Source: Diaphorobacter nitroreducens
GTDB lineage: Bacteria; Pseudomonadota; Gammaproteobacteria; Burkholderiales; Burkholderiaceae_C
Length of the DNA stretch: 64,000 bases
Direction of reading: 5' to 3'
NCBI GenBank assembly: GCA_003755025.1
Contig: RJVL01000002.1
Coordinates: 310,001-374,000 of the forward strand
In this document: piece after piece, positions 44,435 through 53,251 of the stretch
How positions within the stretch are numbered: the stretch's first letter is position 1
Layout of the letters: every line of letters begins with the position of its first letter
Position numbers and translations under genes: made by a program
Notes under the pieces: model-generated
Database searches by the model: none
Seen by the model: only the letters and a program-made list of their open reading frames with translations
Told to the model about the DNA's origin: nothing

Positions 44435-45307
44435 ATGGCAATACAGAAGCCCGCTCCCCTGGCGATCAAGCAGCTCAAGCGCTCCGATCTCGTGGCCCAG
44501 GAGATCAAGCGGCTGATTACCGAGAAGAACCTGAGTCCCGGTGACCGCCTGCCGCGCGAGATCGAGCTGCAGGCGCAGTTCCAGGTCAGCAAGGGCACCA
44601 TCCGCGAGGCGCTCAAGTCGCTGGAGGTGCAGGGCCTCGTCACCATTTCCACGGGCCCCTCGGGCGGCGGCACCATCGTCGAAGTGCCTCTGGACCGCAC
44701 CTTGCAGTTCATGCAGAACTACCTGTTCTTCCAGGAAGTGACCATCGACGACATCTATGCCGTGCGCCAGCAGCTCGAGCCCATGCTGGCGGCGGGTGCC
44801 GTGCCGCACCTGACGGAGGCCGACTTCGAGGCGCTGGAGCACAGCATCGCCTGCTGCGACCCCACCCAGAGCCAGGAGGACCTGGTGAGCCAGCGGCGCG
44901 AAGACGTGAACTTCCACGACATCCTCGCGGCGGCCAACCCCAATCCGTTCCTGCGCTTCACCTGTGAGCTGATCAACGAGATGATTCGCCAGCTCATCGT
45001 GTTCGGCAATCGCACGCCGCAAACCGAGCACCGGCGTTTTGGCGAGGCCAACGCGCAGTTCCACCGCGCCATCGTGCAGGCCGCACGCGCGCGCGACGCG
45101 GAGAAGGTGCGCACGCTCATGCAGAGCCACATGCAGGATGCGGCGAGCAGCGTCAAGCGCATGAAGGGCCGCATTCAGGGGCGCCTGATCCTCGACGCAG
45201 ACACGCTGCGGCGTCCGCGTGCGGCGCCTGCCGTGTCCACGGCAGCCACGGCCGCCGCAGGGGCCAAGCGTCCGCGCAGGCGCGCCGCCGGCGTGGGAGC
45301 GGAATAG
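44435..45307 (+). CDS. FadR/GntR-family transcription regulator (FCD type)
   Basis: The 290-residue protein has an N-terminal GntR winged helix (RSDLVAQEIKRLITEKNLSP, KGTIREALKSLEVQGLV) and an all-helical FCD effector domain (IYAVRQQLEPMLAAGA, FHDILAAANPNPFLRF, FHRAIVQAARARDAEK) with metal-binding His candidates. The C-terminal tail is Ala/Arg-rich. ATG 44435 has GAGGAAAG about ten bases upstream. It probably controls the divergent ABC/hydrolase operon in response to its substrate. Confidence 0.9.
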   Translation: MAIQKPAPLAIKQLKRSDLVAQEIKRLITEKNLSPGDRLPREIELQAQFQVSKGTIREALKSLEVQGLVTISTGPSGGGTIVEVPLDRTLQFMQNYLFFQEVTIDDIYAVRQQLEPMLAAGAVPHLTEADFEALEHSIACCDPTQSQEDLVSQRREDVNFHDILAAANPNPFLRFTCELINEMIRQLIVFGNRTPQTEHRRFGEANAQFHRAIVQAARARDAEKVRTLMQSHMQDAASSVKRMKGRIQGRLILDADTLRRPRAAPAVSTAATAAAGAKRPRRRAAGVGAE

Positions 45308-45337
45308 GCAGGCCAGGCCGCCTCCCTCACAAAAGAC

Positions 45338-45371
45338 AAAGCCCCTGCGGCCGCAAGGCCCAGGGGCTTTT
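45338..45371. terminator. Bidirectional rho-independent terminator
   Basis: AAAGCCCCTG and CAGGGGCTTTT flank a GC-rich loop with an inner CGGCCG. It lies between the convergent FadR-type regulator and bauC and suits both. Confidence 0.9.
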
Positions 45372-45410
45372 CGCAAACGGCGCGGGGCAGGGCCGCCCCG
45401 GCCGCCCGGA

Positions 45411-46928
45411 TCAGCGGCTGCTCGGGAAGCTGAACACCGCCCCCTCGCGCACGCCGGCCGAGGGCCAGCGCTGGGTGATCGTCTTGCGCTTGGTGTAGAA
45501 GCGCACGGCGTCCGGCCCGTAGGCGTGCAGGTCGCCGAACAGGCTGCGCTTCCAGCCGCCAAACGAGTGGTAGGCCACGGGCACGGGCAGGGGCACGTTC
45601 ACGCCCACCATGCCGACCTGGATGTGGTCGGTGAAGTAGCGCGCGGCTTCGCCGTCGCGCGTGAAGATGCAGGTGCCGTTGCCGTATTCGTGGTCGTTGA
45701 TGAGCTGCATGGCTTCCTGTAGCGTCTTCACGCGCACCACGCCGAGCACGGGGCCGAAGATCTCTTCCTGGTAGATCTTCATGCCGGGCTTGACGTTGTC
45801 GAACAGGCATGCGCCCAGGAAGTAACCCTCCTCATGGCCGGCCACCTGCACGCCGCGGCCGTCCACCACCAGCGTGGCGCCCTCGGCCACGCCGCTGTCC
45901 ACATAGGCCTTCACCTTCTCGAAGTGCTGCTTCGTCACCAGCGGGCCCATGTCGTTGCCGTTGTCGGTGCCCGGGCCCACCTTCATCTTGGCGATCTCGG
46001 CCTTCAGGCCCGCGATCACGGCATCGCCCACTTCGTCGCCCACGGCCACGAGCAGCGGGATCGCCATGCAGCGTTCGCCGCACGATCCATAAGCGGCACC
46101 CATCAGCGCGCTCACGGCGTTGTCCACGTCCGCGTCGGGCATGAGCACCGCATGGTTCTTGGCACCGCCCAGGGCCTGCACGCGCTTGCCGTGCTTGCAG
46201 CCTTCGGCGTAGATGTACTCGGCGATGGGGGTGGAGCCCACAAAGCTCACGGCTTTCACGCGCGGGTCTTGCAGCAGCGTATCGACGGCCAGCTTGTCGC
46301 CGTTGACCACGTTGAGCACGCCGGGCGGCAGGCCCGCTTCCAGCGCGAGCTGGGCCACGAACAGGGTGGAAGACGGGTCGCGCTCCGACGGCTTGAGCAC
46401 GAAGGTGTTGCCGCAGGCCACGGCCATGGGCCACATCCACAGCGGCACCATGGCCGGGAAGTTGAAGGGCGTGATGCCTGCCGTGACGCCCAGCGCCTGG
46501 AACTCGCTCCACGAGTCGATGCCGGGGCCCACGTTGCGGCTGTGCTCGCCCTTGAGCAGCTCGGGCGCATAGCTGGCGTATTCCACGTTCTCGATACCGC
46601 GCTGCAGCTCGCCATGCGCATCGCTGAGCACCTTGCCGTGCTCGGCGGTGATGAGGGCGGCGATCTTGTCGGCGTTTTCTTCGAGCAGCACCTTGAGCTT
46701 GCTCATCACGCGGGCGCGCTTGAGCGGCGGCGTGTTGCGCCAGGCGGGGAAGGCGGCCTCGGCAGAGGCAATGGCGGCTTCCACCGTGGCCTGGCTCGCC
46801 AGCGCCACGCTGGTGGTCGATTGGCCGGTGGCGGGATTGAACACGGGCTGCGTGCGCTCGGTGTCGGCAACAAGCTTGCCATCGATCAGGTGGCCGACGG
46901 TGGTGGTGACGTTCTTGTCGTGGTGCAT
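45411..46928 (-). CDS. bauC: Methylmalonate-/malonate-semialdehyde dehydrogenase (CoA-acylating)
   Basis: The 505-residue aldehyde dehydrogenase belongs to the MmsA class: GITPFNFPAMVPLWMWPMAV, LKPSERDPS, FVGSTPIAEYIY, QALGGAKNHAVLMPDAD and GSCGERCMA with the catalytic Cys. Such enzymes turn (methyl)malonate semialdehyde, CoA and NAD+ into propionyl- or acetyl-CoA. Directly downstream of a beta-alanine transaminase it matches Pseudomonas bauC/mmsA, taking malonate semialdehyde to acetyl-CoA. The gap to bauA holds a palindromic repeat. Confidence 0.92.
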   Translation of the reverse strand: MHHDKNVTTTVGHLIDGKLVADTERTQPVFNPATGQSTTSVALASQATVEAAIASAEAAFPAWRNTPPLKRARVMSKLKVLLEENADKIAALITAEHGKVLSDAHGELQRGIENVEYASYAPELLKGEHSRNVGPGIDSWSEFQALGVTAGITPFNFPAMVPLWMWPMAVACGNTFVLKPSERDPSSTLFVAQLALEAGLPPGVLNVVNGDKLAVDTLLQDPRVKAVSFVGSTPIAEYIYAEGCKHGKRVQALGGAKNHAVLMPDADVDNAVSALMGAAYGSCGERCMAIPLLVAVGDEVGDAVIAGLKAEIAKMKVGPGTDNGNDMGPLVTKQHFEKVKAYVDSGVAEGATLVVDGRGVQVAGHEEGYFLGACLFDNVKPGMKIYQEEIFGPVLGVVRVKTLQEAMQLINDHEYGNGTCIFTRDGEAARYFTDHIQVGMVGVNVPLPVPVAYHSFGGWKRSLFGDLHAYGPDAVRFYTKRKTITQRWPSAGVREGAVFSFPSSR

Positions 46929-46941
46929 GATGTTCTAAGAT

Positions 46942-46994
46942 AAAAACGGGCTCTAGCGCTTATCTATCAAGCGCTAACAGCTATCAAAACAGGA
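46942..46994. repeat. Palindromic repeat (AGCGCTTG family), complete copy
   Basis: AAAAACGGGCTCTAGCGCTT, ATCTATCAAGCGCTAACAGC, TATCAAAACAGGAG. It lies in the bauA-bauC gap of one operon. Confidence 0.92.
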
Positions 46995-46996
46995 GT

Positions 46997-48355
46997 TCAA
47001 GCGGTCTCGTGCAGAGCGTCGCCCAGGGCGCTGACCAGGCGGTCGATCTCGGCCTGGGTGCTGATGAACGGGGGCGCGAGCTGGATGGTGTCGCCACCGT
47101 AGCGCACGTAGAAGCCCTTCTCCCAGCACTTCATGGCGATTTCGTAGGGGCGCTTGGCGGGTTCGCCGGGCAGGGCGCTGATGGTGATGCCGGCGGCCAG
47201 GCCATAGTTGCGGATGTCGGCCACATGCTTGGCCCCTTTCAGGCCGTGCACGGCGTTCTCGAAGTAGGGCGCCAGCGCCTTCACGCGGCCGGGCATGTCT
47301 TCCTTTTGCAGGATGTCGAGCACCGCGTTGCCCGCCGCGCAGGCCACGGGGTGGGCCGAGTAGGTGTAGCCGTGCGGGAACTCCAGCATGTACTCGGGGC
47401 CGCCCTGCGCCATGAAGGTGTCGTAGATCTCCTTGCTGGCGATCACGCCGCCCAGCGGCTGGGCACCGTTGGTCACCTGCTTGGCGAAGTTCAGGATGTC
47501 CGGCGTCACGCCAAAGGCCTCGGCCCCGGTCCAGGTGCCGCAGCGGCCAAAGCCGGTGATGACCTCGTCAAAAATCAGCAGGATGTTGTTCTGCGTGCAG
47601 ATCTCGCGGATGCGCTCCAGGTAGCCCTTCGGCGGGATCACTACGCCGGCCGAGCCCGAGAAGGGCTCCACGATCACGGCGGCGATGTTGCTCGCGTCGT
47701 GCAGCGCGATCACGTCGAGCAGCTTGTCGGCCAACGCGCGGCCGCCGTCCTCGGCCATGCCCTTCTGGAAGGTGCCGGCCGGCGGCTGGGTGTGGGGAAT
47801 GTGGTCCGCCTCCACGCCCTGGCCGAACAGCTTGCGGTTGCCCACGATACCGCCCACCGAGATGCCGCCGTAGTTCACGCCGTGGTAGCCCTTCTCGCGG
47901 CCGATCAGGCGCGTCTTGGTGCCCTGGCCCTTGGCACGCCAGTAGGCGCGCGCCATCTTGAGCGAGGTGTCGGCCGACTCGGAGCCCGAGCCGGTGAAGA
48001 ACACATAGTCCAGCCCGGCGGGCGTCAGTTCCTTGAGCTTGTTGGCCAGCGCGAATGACGCGGGGTGGCCGAACTGGAAGGCCGGCGCGTAGTCCAGCGT
48101 GGCGGCGGCGCGGCCGATGGCCTGGGCCACCTCCGTGCGGCCGTGGCCCAGGCCCGAGCACCACAGGCCCGAGAGGCCGTCAAAAATCTTGCGCCCTTCG
48201 GCGTCGGTGTAGTAGGCGCCCTGGCCGCTCACGATCATGCGCGGCTGGGCCTTGAAGTTGCGGTTGCCGGTGAAGGGCATCCAGTGGGCTTCCAGCCAGG
48301 CGGCGTCGGTGCGTACGGCGGCTGCGGGGTTAGGGTCAATGACGGCGAAGCTCAT
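46997..48355 (-). CDS. bauA: Beta-alanine (omega-amino acid)-pyruvate transaminase
   Basis: A 452-residue class III PLP aminotransferase: HWMPFTGNRNFKAQPRMIVS at the start, FFTGSGSESADTSLKMARAY, LLIFDEVITGFGRCGTW and the PLP Lys in LNFAKQVTNGAQPLGG. These match omega-amino acid-pyruvate transaminases (Pseudomonas BauA), which make malonate semialdehyde and alanine from beta-alanine and pyruvate. ATG 48355 has AGGAG six bases upstream. It is divergent from a LysR gene, as bauA is from bauR. Confidence 0.93.
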   Translation of the reverse strand: MSFAVIDPNPAAAVRTDAAWLEAHWMPFTGNRNFKAQPRMIVSGQGAYYTDAEGRKIFDGLSGLWCSGLGHGRTEVAQAIGRAAATLDYAPAFQFGHPASFALANKLKELTPAGLDYVFFTGSGSESADTSLKMARAYWRAKGQGTKTRLIGREKGYHGVNYGGISVGGIVGNRKLFGQGVEADHIPHTQPPAGTFQKGMAEDGGRALADKLLDVIALHDASNIAAVIVEPFSGSAGVVIPPKGYLERIREICTQNNILLIFDEVITGFGRCGTWTGAEAFGVTPDILNFAKQVTNGAQPLGGVIASKEIYDTFMAQGGPEYMLEFPHGYTYSAHPVACAAGNAVLDILQKEDMPGRVKALAPYFENAVHGLKGAKHVADIRNYGLAAGITISALPGEPAKRPYEIAMKCWEKGFYVRYGGDTIQLAPPFISTQAEIDRLVSALGDALHETA

Positions 48356-48441
48356 GGCGATCTCCTGAAGGGAATGCGCGCATTGTTGGTCACGGTAATA
48401 ATCCGTTGAAGCAACAAATATCCACATTCACTTAGCAATCC

Positions 48442-49380
48442 ATGCAAGTAAAAAACGCCCGCCGTCCGCGCGCCGTGCTGGGGCAGCTGTCCGACATGGA
48501 CCTGCGCCTGCTGCAGGTGTTCAAGGCCGTGGTCGAGTGCGGCGGCATGGCCGCGGCCGAGCTGGAGCTGAACATCGGCACCAGCACCGTGAGTCGTCAC
48601 GTGAAGGATCTGGAGACGCGCCTGGGCCTGACGCTGTGCCGGCGCGGGCGCGCGGGCTTTGCGCTCACGCCCGAGGGACAGCGGGTCTATGAGGAGACGC
48701 TGCGCCTGCTGGCCTCGGTGCGCGGCTTTCTGGGCAGCATCGACGACATCCACGACCGCATGGGCGGACAACTCGCCGTGGCGGTGTTCGACAAGACGGC
48801 GAGCAACCCGGCCGCGCGCATCGGCGACGCCATCGCCACTTTTACGGCGGAAGCGCCCGACGTGCAGCTGCAGCTGCATGTGGGGTCGATCAACGCCATC
48901 GAGCGCGGCGTGATCGACGGCAGCTTCCAGGTGGGCATCATTCCCGCCCACCGCAGCTCGCAGAGCCTGGTCTATTCCGATCTGTTCGGCGAGACCATGC
49001 TGCTGTATTGCGGCGCGGGCCACCCGCTGTTCGGCGCACCCCACGACGATCTGGACTGGGACGCCGTGCGCCGCTACCCGTTCGCGGGGCTGGGCTACCA
49101 CTCGCCCAACATGGAGCTGAGCCACGAGGCGCGCCTGACGCGCGCGGCCACGGGGTTTGACCAGGAGTCCATTGCCACGCTGGTGCTGTCGGGGCGCTTT
49201 CTGGGCTTTCTGCCCGACCACTATGCCGAGAGCTTCGAGCGCCAGGGCCGCATGCAGCCCGTGCGGCCCGCGCTGTTCCGCTACGACTGCCGCTTCGTCA
49301 GCCTGGTGCGCCGCTCACCCGCGCCCAGCCGGGCCGCGCAACTGCTGCAGCGCTGCCTGCTGCAGGCGCATGGGGCCTGA
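48442..49380 (+). CDS. LysR-family regulator (BauR-like)
   Basis: A 312-residue LysR protein with an N-terminal winged helix (LRLLQVFKAVVECGGMAAAE, LNIGTSTVSRHVKDLETRLG) and a periplasmic-binding-protein-like effector domain. It faces bauA over an 86-base gap that must carry both promoters and its binding site. By position it probably activates bauAC with beta-alanine as inducer. The C-terminus (RAAQLLQRCLLQAHGA) is of normal length. Confidence 0.88.
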   Translation: MQVKNARRPRAVLGQLSDMDLRLLQVFKAVVECGGMAAAELELNIGTSTVSRHVKDLETRLGLTLCRRGRAGFALTPEGQRVYEETLRLLASVRGFLGSIDDIHDRMGGQLAVAVFDKTASNPAARIGDAIATFTAEAPDVQLQLHVGSINAIERGVIDGSFQVGIIPAHRSSQSLVYSDLFGETMLLYCGAGHPLFGAPHDDLDWDAVRRYPFAGLGYHSPNMELSHEARLTRAATGFDQESIATLVLSGRFLGFLPDHYAESFERQGRMQPVRPALFRYDCRFVSLVRRSPAPSRAAQLLQRCLLQAHGA

Positions 49381-49434
49381 CGGCCCGCCCGGGTCGCTCA
49401 AGCGCCGGGCCGCGCTGCCGATAATGCAAGGCAT

Positions 49435-49740
49435 ATGACCACCCTTGCCGCCATCGCCCAATCTGGTCTGCAGGCCGCGCAGCTGCGCCTGGACAGCAGT
49501 GCCCACAACGTGGCCAACCTGAACACCCCGGGCTTTCGGCGCCAGACGGTGGACCAGCAGGCCGCACCGGCGCCGGGCGGCGTGCAGGCGCGCGTGGCAG
49601 CGCCTGCGGCCGCGACGGGCGTGGCGCTGGAAGCGGAGGCCGTGGAGCAGATCAGTGCCACCTATGCCTTCCAGGCCAACCTGCTGGTGTTGCGCCGCGC
49701 CGACGAGATGGCGGGCGCGTTGCTGGACGTGCGGGCGTGA
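49435..49740 (+). CDS. Minimal flagellar basal-body rod-like protein
   Basis: The 101-residue protein starts with the rod-protein N-terminal helix (AAIAQSGLQAAQLRLDSSAH, NVANLNTPGFRR: the NxANxNTPGFRR signature) and ends with the C-terminal helix pattern ISATYAFQANLLVLRRADEM. Only about 35 residues lie between, so it is two D0 helices with almost no middle domain. FlgB, FlgC and FlgG are longer and lie in flagellar operons; this gene is alone. AAGG stands before ATG 49435. It may be a spare rod or export-gate adaptor; function unknown. Confidence 0.8.
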   Translation: MTTLAAIAQSGLQAAQLRLDSSAHNVANLNTPGFRRQTVDQQAAPAPGGVQARVAAPAAATGVALEAEAVEQISATYAFQANLLVLRRADEMAGALLDVRA

Positions 49741-49757
49741 CGCTGTCGGTTTACATT

Positions 49758-49813
49758 AAAAGTGCCTCTGGCGCTTATCTGGCAAGCGCTAATAGCTACA
49801 CAAATAAGAGCAA
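49758..49813. repeat. Palindromic repeat (AGCGCTTG family), complete copy
   Basis: AAAAGTGCCTCTGGCGCTTA, TCTGGCAAGCGCTAATAGCT, ACACAAATAAGAGCAA. It lies just after the rod-like gene. Confidence 0.9.
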
Positions 49814-49831
49814 TCGCAACCCGCTAGCCCA

Positions 49832-49927
49832 TCATGCGGCCCGGGCGAGGTGCGCGAGTTGCTGCGCCAGCCAGTCGGTAAACGACTCCGACCGCAGGTG
49901 GGCCGGGGTCTCAGGCGGCATGCGCAT
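49832..49927 (-). CDS. Possible 31-codon small ORF
   Basis: Overlapping the end of the DUF2061 gene in another frame, ATG 49927 opens MRMPPETPAHLRSESFTDWL and ends QQLAHLARAA at TGA 49834-49832. Codon third positions are mostly G/C and the gap is otherwise empty. It could be a small coupled protein or the out-of-frame tail of a longer DUF2061 protein. Weak. Confidence 0.3.
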   Translation of the reverse strand: MRMPPETPAHLRSESFTDWLAQQLAHLARAA

Positions 49928-50177
49928 GGGCGGCCTCCGCAGGGGCGTGTGCCTGTGCCTCGCGGCGCTGGCGGGCGCGCTCCCAGGCCTTTTCATGGAA
50001 GAAGAAGGCCACAGCCTGCACCGTGGGCTCCAGCAGGCTAAGGGTGAGCGACGCAATCAGATTGCCCGTGACGGCATACGCCACCAGGGCGGCCACGCAG
50101 ATGTGGATCACGTAATAGCTGCCGGTCTTGGCCAGCGTGGGCAGGTTATGGCGGGCGGCGATGCGGATGCGGGACAT
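49911..50177 (-). CDS. DUF2061 small membrane protein
   Basis: The 88-residue protein starts MSRIRIAARHNLPTLAKTGS and has two predicted helices (YYVIHICVAALVAYAVTG, LIASLTLSLLEPTVQAVAFF) followed by HEKAWERARQRR and a His/Ala tail. ARHNLPTLAKTGSYYVIH...FHEKAW is the DUF2061 pattern. The role is unknown. AGGAG lies six bases before ATG 50177. Confidence 0.8.
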   Translation of the reverse strand: MSRIRIAARHNLPTLAKTGSYYVIHICVAALVAYAVTGNLIASLTLSLLEPTVQAVAFFFHEKAWERARQRREAQAHAPAEAAHAHAA

Positions 50178-50336
50178 GGTGCTCTCCTGTAACGGTATGT
50201 GGAGAATGCTAGTCATTCGCATTTGATTTGGCCAATTGTTCGTGGCTAAGTTGCAGATAGAAACTGTCGAATCGCCGCGGATATGATGGCCGCTCTCTTT
50301 TTTCAACCTCTCAACCGACCCGAACGGGAGCACCGC

Positions 50337-51398
50337 ATGGCCCTCATGGACTTCATCAAGAAGCAGTTCATCGACATCCTCCAGTGGACCGAGGACGGCA
50401 ACGGAACGCTGGCCTGGCGCTTCCCGATGGAGGGTATGGAAATCCAGAACGGCGGCACGCTGGTGGTGCGCGAGTCGCAGATGGCGGTGTTCGTCAACGA
50501 AGGCCAGGTGGCCGACGTGTTCGGCCCCGGCACCTACAAGCTGACCACGCAGACGCTGCCGGTGCTGACCTACCTGAAGAACTGGGACAAGCTGTTCCAG
50601 TCGCCGTTCAAGAGCGACGTGTACTTCTTCAGCACGCGCCAGCAGGTGGACCAGAAGTGGGGCACGCCCCAGCCCATCACCATCCGCGACAAGGACTTCG
50701 GCGCGGTGCGCCTGCGCGCCTTCGGCAACTATGCGTACCGCATCGCGGACCCGAAGCTGTTCCACACCGAGATCTCGGGCACGCGCGAGTCCTACCCCTC
50801 GGCGGACCTGGAGGGCCAGCTGCGCGGCCTGGTGCTGCAGAACATCAGCAACGCCATCGCGGGCAGCGGCCTGCCGTTCCTCGACCTCGCGGCCAACCAG
50901 GTGATGTTTGCCGACGCGCTGGCGCACGAACTGCAGCCCGCGTTCGCCAAGATCGGCCTGAAGCTCGAATCGATGACGGTGCAGAACGTCTCGCTGCCCG
51001 AAGAGCTGCAGAAGATCCTCGACCAGAAGATCGGCATGGGCATGGTCGGCAACGACATGGGCAAGTTCATGCAGTACCAGACGGCGCAGGCCATCCCGAA
51101 GTTCGCCGAAGGCGCGGCGGGTGGTGGAAACGGTGGCGGCAGCGTGGCGGGCGACGCCATGGGCCTGGGCGCCGGCGTGGCGCTGGGCCAGGTGCTGGCG
51201 CAGAACCTGCAACAGGGCCTGCAGGGCGGCGCTGCGCCATCGGCCCCGCAGGCCGCGCCTGCCGCCGCGCCGGTGGGTGTGCGGCCCGAGGAAGTGATGG
51301 CCACGCTGGAGAAGCTGGGCGAGCTCAAGTCCAAGGGCATCCTCACGCAGGAGGAGTTCGACGCGAAGAAGGCGGAGCTGCTGAAGAAGCTCATCTGA
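50337..51398 (+). CDS. SPFH-domain protein with C-terminal SHOCT motif
   Basis: The 353-residue protein has an SPFH (band 7) region (MAVFVNEGQVADVFGPGTYK, LRAFGNYAYRIADPKLFHTE, VQNVSLPEELQKILDQKIG), a Gly/Ala/Gln-rich linker (about 265-310) and a terminal SHOCT helix pair (LGELKSKGILTQEEFDAKKA). It resembles the YdjI/virion-core-protein-like group. No membrane helix is obvious; these proteins form membrane-associated oligomers. GGGAG precedes ATG 50337. It starts a same-strand series of membrane-related genes to 56769. Confidence 0.9.
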   Translation: MALMDFIKKQFIDILQWTEDGNGTLAWRFPMEGMEIQNGGTLVVRESQMAVFVNEGQVADVFGPGTYKLTTQTLPVLTYLKNWDKLFQSPFKSDVYFFSTRQQVDQKWGTPQPITIRDKDFGAVRLRAFGNYAYRIADPKLFHTEISGTRESYPSADLEGQLRGLVLQNISNAIAGSGLPFLDLAANQVMFADALAHELQPAFAKIGLKLESMTVQNVSLPEELQKILDQKIGMGMVGNDMGKFMQYQTAQAIPKFAEGAAGGGNGGGSVAGDAMGLGAGVALGQVLAQNLQQGLQGGAAPSAPQAAPAAAPVGVRPEEVMATLEKLGELKSKGILTQEEFDAKKAELLKKLI

Positions 51399-51410
51399 CG
51401 CGCGTACACT

Positions 51411-51464
51411 CTCTTTTTAGTAGCTGCCAGCGCTTGCCACACAAGCGCTGGAGGCCAAAAACAC
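51411..51464. repeat. Palindromic repeat (AGCGCTTG family), complete copy
   Basis: TCTTTTTAGTAGCTGCCAGC, GCTTGCCACACAAGCGCTGG, AGGCCAAAAACACC. It lies between the SPFH and DUF4178 genes, 12 bases after the SPFH stop. Confidence 0.92.
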
Positions 51465-51480
51465 CTTAGATCCACGACGC

Positions 51481-52977
51481 ATGGCCGACAGCGGCACCCA
51501 GCGGACCTACCGCGCGCCCTGCCCGGGCTGCGGCGCGCCGGTCGAATTCAAGAGCGCGCAATCCACCCATGCCATCTGCGCTTACTGCCACAGCACCGTG
51601 GTGCGCAGCGGCGAGGTGCTGCAGCGCCTGGGCCGCATGGCCGAGGTCTTCGACGACCACAGCCCGCTGCAGCTCATGGCCAGCGGACGCATCGCGCTGG
51701 ACGGCCAGACGCTGCCGTTCACGCTGATCGGCCGCCTGCAATACCAGGGCGAGGAAGGCCGCTGGACCGAGTGGGTTGCCTTCCTGCAGGACGGCAGCAC
51801 CGCCACGCTCAGCGAGGACAACGGCGCCTATGTCTTCACCCGCCCGGCCACGCTGGGGCGGGAATTGCCCGAAGCCGAGCGCTTTCGCGTCGGCATGACC
51901 ACGGCCGTGGCCGGCCAGCCGTTCAGCGTGGCGGCCAATGTGCGCGCACAACTCGTCGCGGCCGAGGGCGAGGTGCCGAAGCTGCCGCCGCTGGGCACTC
52001 CGTTCCAGGTGGTGGAGCTGCGCTCGGCCGACGGCGAGGTGCTCTCCATCGACTACGGCACCCAGCCCCCCCAGGTGCAGCGCGGCCGGGCGGTGCGGCT
52101 GGAGGATCTGCAGCTCCAGGGGCTGAAGGACGAGTCCGCCAAGGAGGAAAAGGGCCGCCAGTTCAGTTGCCCCCATTGCGGCGCGCCGGTGCAGGTGCAG
52201 CTGTCCAGCACCAAGAGCTGCACCTGCCCGTCGTGCCACAGCCTGATCGACCTGAGCGCGGGTTTGGGTGGCGAGCTGCGCCACGCCGCACAGTACGAAC
52301 CGGTGCAACCGCTGATCCCGCTGGGCAGCGTGGGCCAGTTCGAGGGCGCGCCATGGCAGGTGGTGGGCTTTCAGCACCGCACGGGCGTGGAGCCCGGGGA
52401 TGACGAGCACTTCGGCTGGGAGGAATACCTGCTGTACCACCGCCAGCGGGGCTTCCTGTTCCTGGTGGACGCCAGCGATGGCTGGAGCCTGGTGCGCCCT
52501 GCCACGGGCGCGCCGCAGCACAAGCCGGGCGCGCCCACCGCCACCTACCTGGGCACGCAGTACCGCCTGACCTCCACCTACCAGGCCGAGACCAACTATG
52601 TGGCGGGCGAGTTCTACTGGCCCGTGGAGCGCGGCCAGAAGACCAGCAACAGCGACTTTGCCGCCGTGAACGGCAAGGGCCTGCTGTCGCGCGAGCAGTC
52701 GCGCAGCGAGGTCACCTGGTCGCACGGCCAGCGCATGGACTCCAGCGCCGTCGCCCAGGCCTTCAAGCTGGGTGACAAGGCGGCGCTGTTCCGCCGCCAG
52801 GACGCGGGGCCCGTCGCCGCGGGCTCTGGCATCGGCTGCGGCACGGTGATCGTGATCCTCATCGTGCTGATCATTCTGCTGGTGCTCATGAGCAACTGCT
52901 CGGGCTCTTCAGGCGGGTACTACCGCAGCTCGGGCGGCTCGTTCGGTGGCTACAGCACGGGCGGCGGCCACAAGTGA
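51481..52977 (+). CDS. DUF4178 protein with zinc ribbons and C-terminal membrane anchor
   Basis: The 498-residue protein has two Cys4 zinc-ribbon-like motifs (CPGCGAPVEFKS...CAYC near residue 16, and CPHCGAPVQVQL...CPSC near 225), each followed by a DUF4178 beta-rich domain (LIGRLQYQGEEGRWTEWVAF; EEYLLYHRQRGFLFLVDASD). Near the end is one membrane helix (GTVIVILIVLIILLVLMSNC) and a Gly/Ser/Tyr tail. It likely sits on the inner face of the membrane. Function unknown. DUF4178 genes are often near DUF350 and spermidine-synthase-like genes, as here. Confidence 0.88.
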   Translation: MADSGTQRTYRAPCPGCGAPVEFKSAQSTHAICAYCHSTVVRSGEVLQRLGRMAEVFDDHSPLQLMASGRIALDGQTLPFTLIGRLQYQGEEGRWTEWVAFLQDGSTATLSEDNGAYVFTRPATLGRELPEAERFRVGMTTAVAGQPFSVAANVRAQLVAAEGEVPKLPPLGTPFQVVELRSADGEVLSIDYGTQPPQVQRGRAVRLEDLQLQGLKDESAKEEKGRQFSCPHCGAPVQVQLSSTKSCTCPSCHSLIDLSAGLGGELRHAAQYEPVQPLIPLGSVGQFEGAPWQVVGFQHRTGVEPGDDEHFGWEEYLLYHRQRGFLFLVDASDGWSLVRPATGAPQHKPGAPTATYLGTQYRLTSTYQAETNYVAGEFYWPVERGQKTSNSDFAAVNGKGLLSREQSRSEVTWSHGQRMDSSAVAQAFKLGDKAALFRRQDAGPVAAGSGIGCGTVIVILIVLIILLVLMSNCSGSSGGYYRSSGGSFGGYSTGGGHK

Positions 52978-53026
52978 CGACTTTTGTGACACCTTTTTCT
53001 CTCAACCCCTCCAAGGAGCAAACGCC

Positions 53027-53248
53027 ATGATGGGAATCGAATGGCTTCGGCCCGCGGCCTTCCTCGGGTCCATCCTCTACGCGCTGATCGGCGTGGTCAT
53101 CTTCTGGCTGTGCTTCTGGCTGATCGACAAGGTCACCCCGGCCGACCTGTGGGCCGAGATCGTGGAAAAGCAGAACCGCGCCCTGGCGATGGTGGTGGCC
53201 GCCATGTGCCTGGGCATCAGCATCATCGTGGCGGCGGCGATCCATTGA
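53027..53248 (+). CDS. DUF350 small membrane protein
   Basis: The 73-residue protein has two helices (LGSILYALIGVVIFWLCFWL, AMVVAAMCLGISIIVAAAIH) linked by IDKVTPADLWAEIVEKQNRA, the DUF350 (UPF0719) pattern. AAGGAG stands nine bases before ATG 53027, which is why I prefer it over the longer frame. It follows the DUF4178 gene by 49 bases. Function unknown. Confidence 0.88.
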   Translation: MMGIEWLRPAAFLGSILYALIGVVIFWLCFWLIDKVTPADLWAEIVEKQNRALAMVVAAMCLGISIIVAAAIH

Positions 53249-53251
53249 AAC

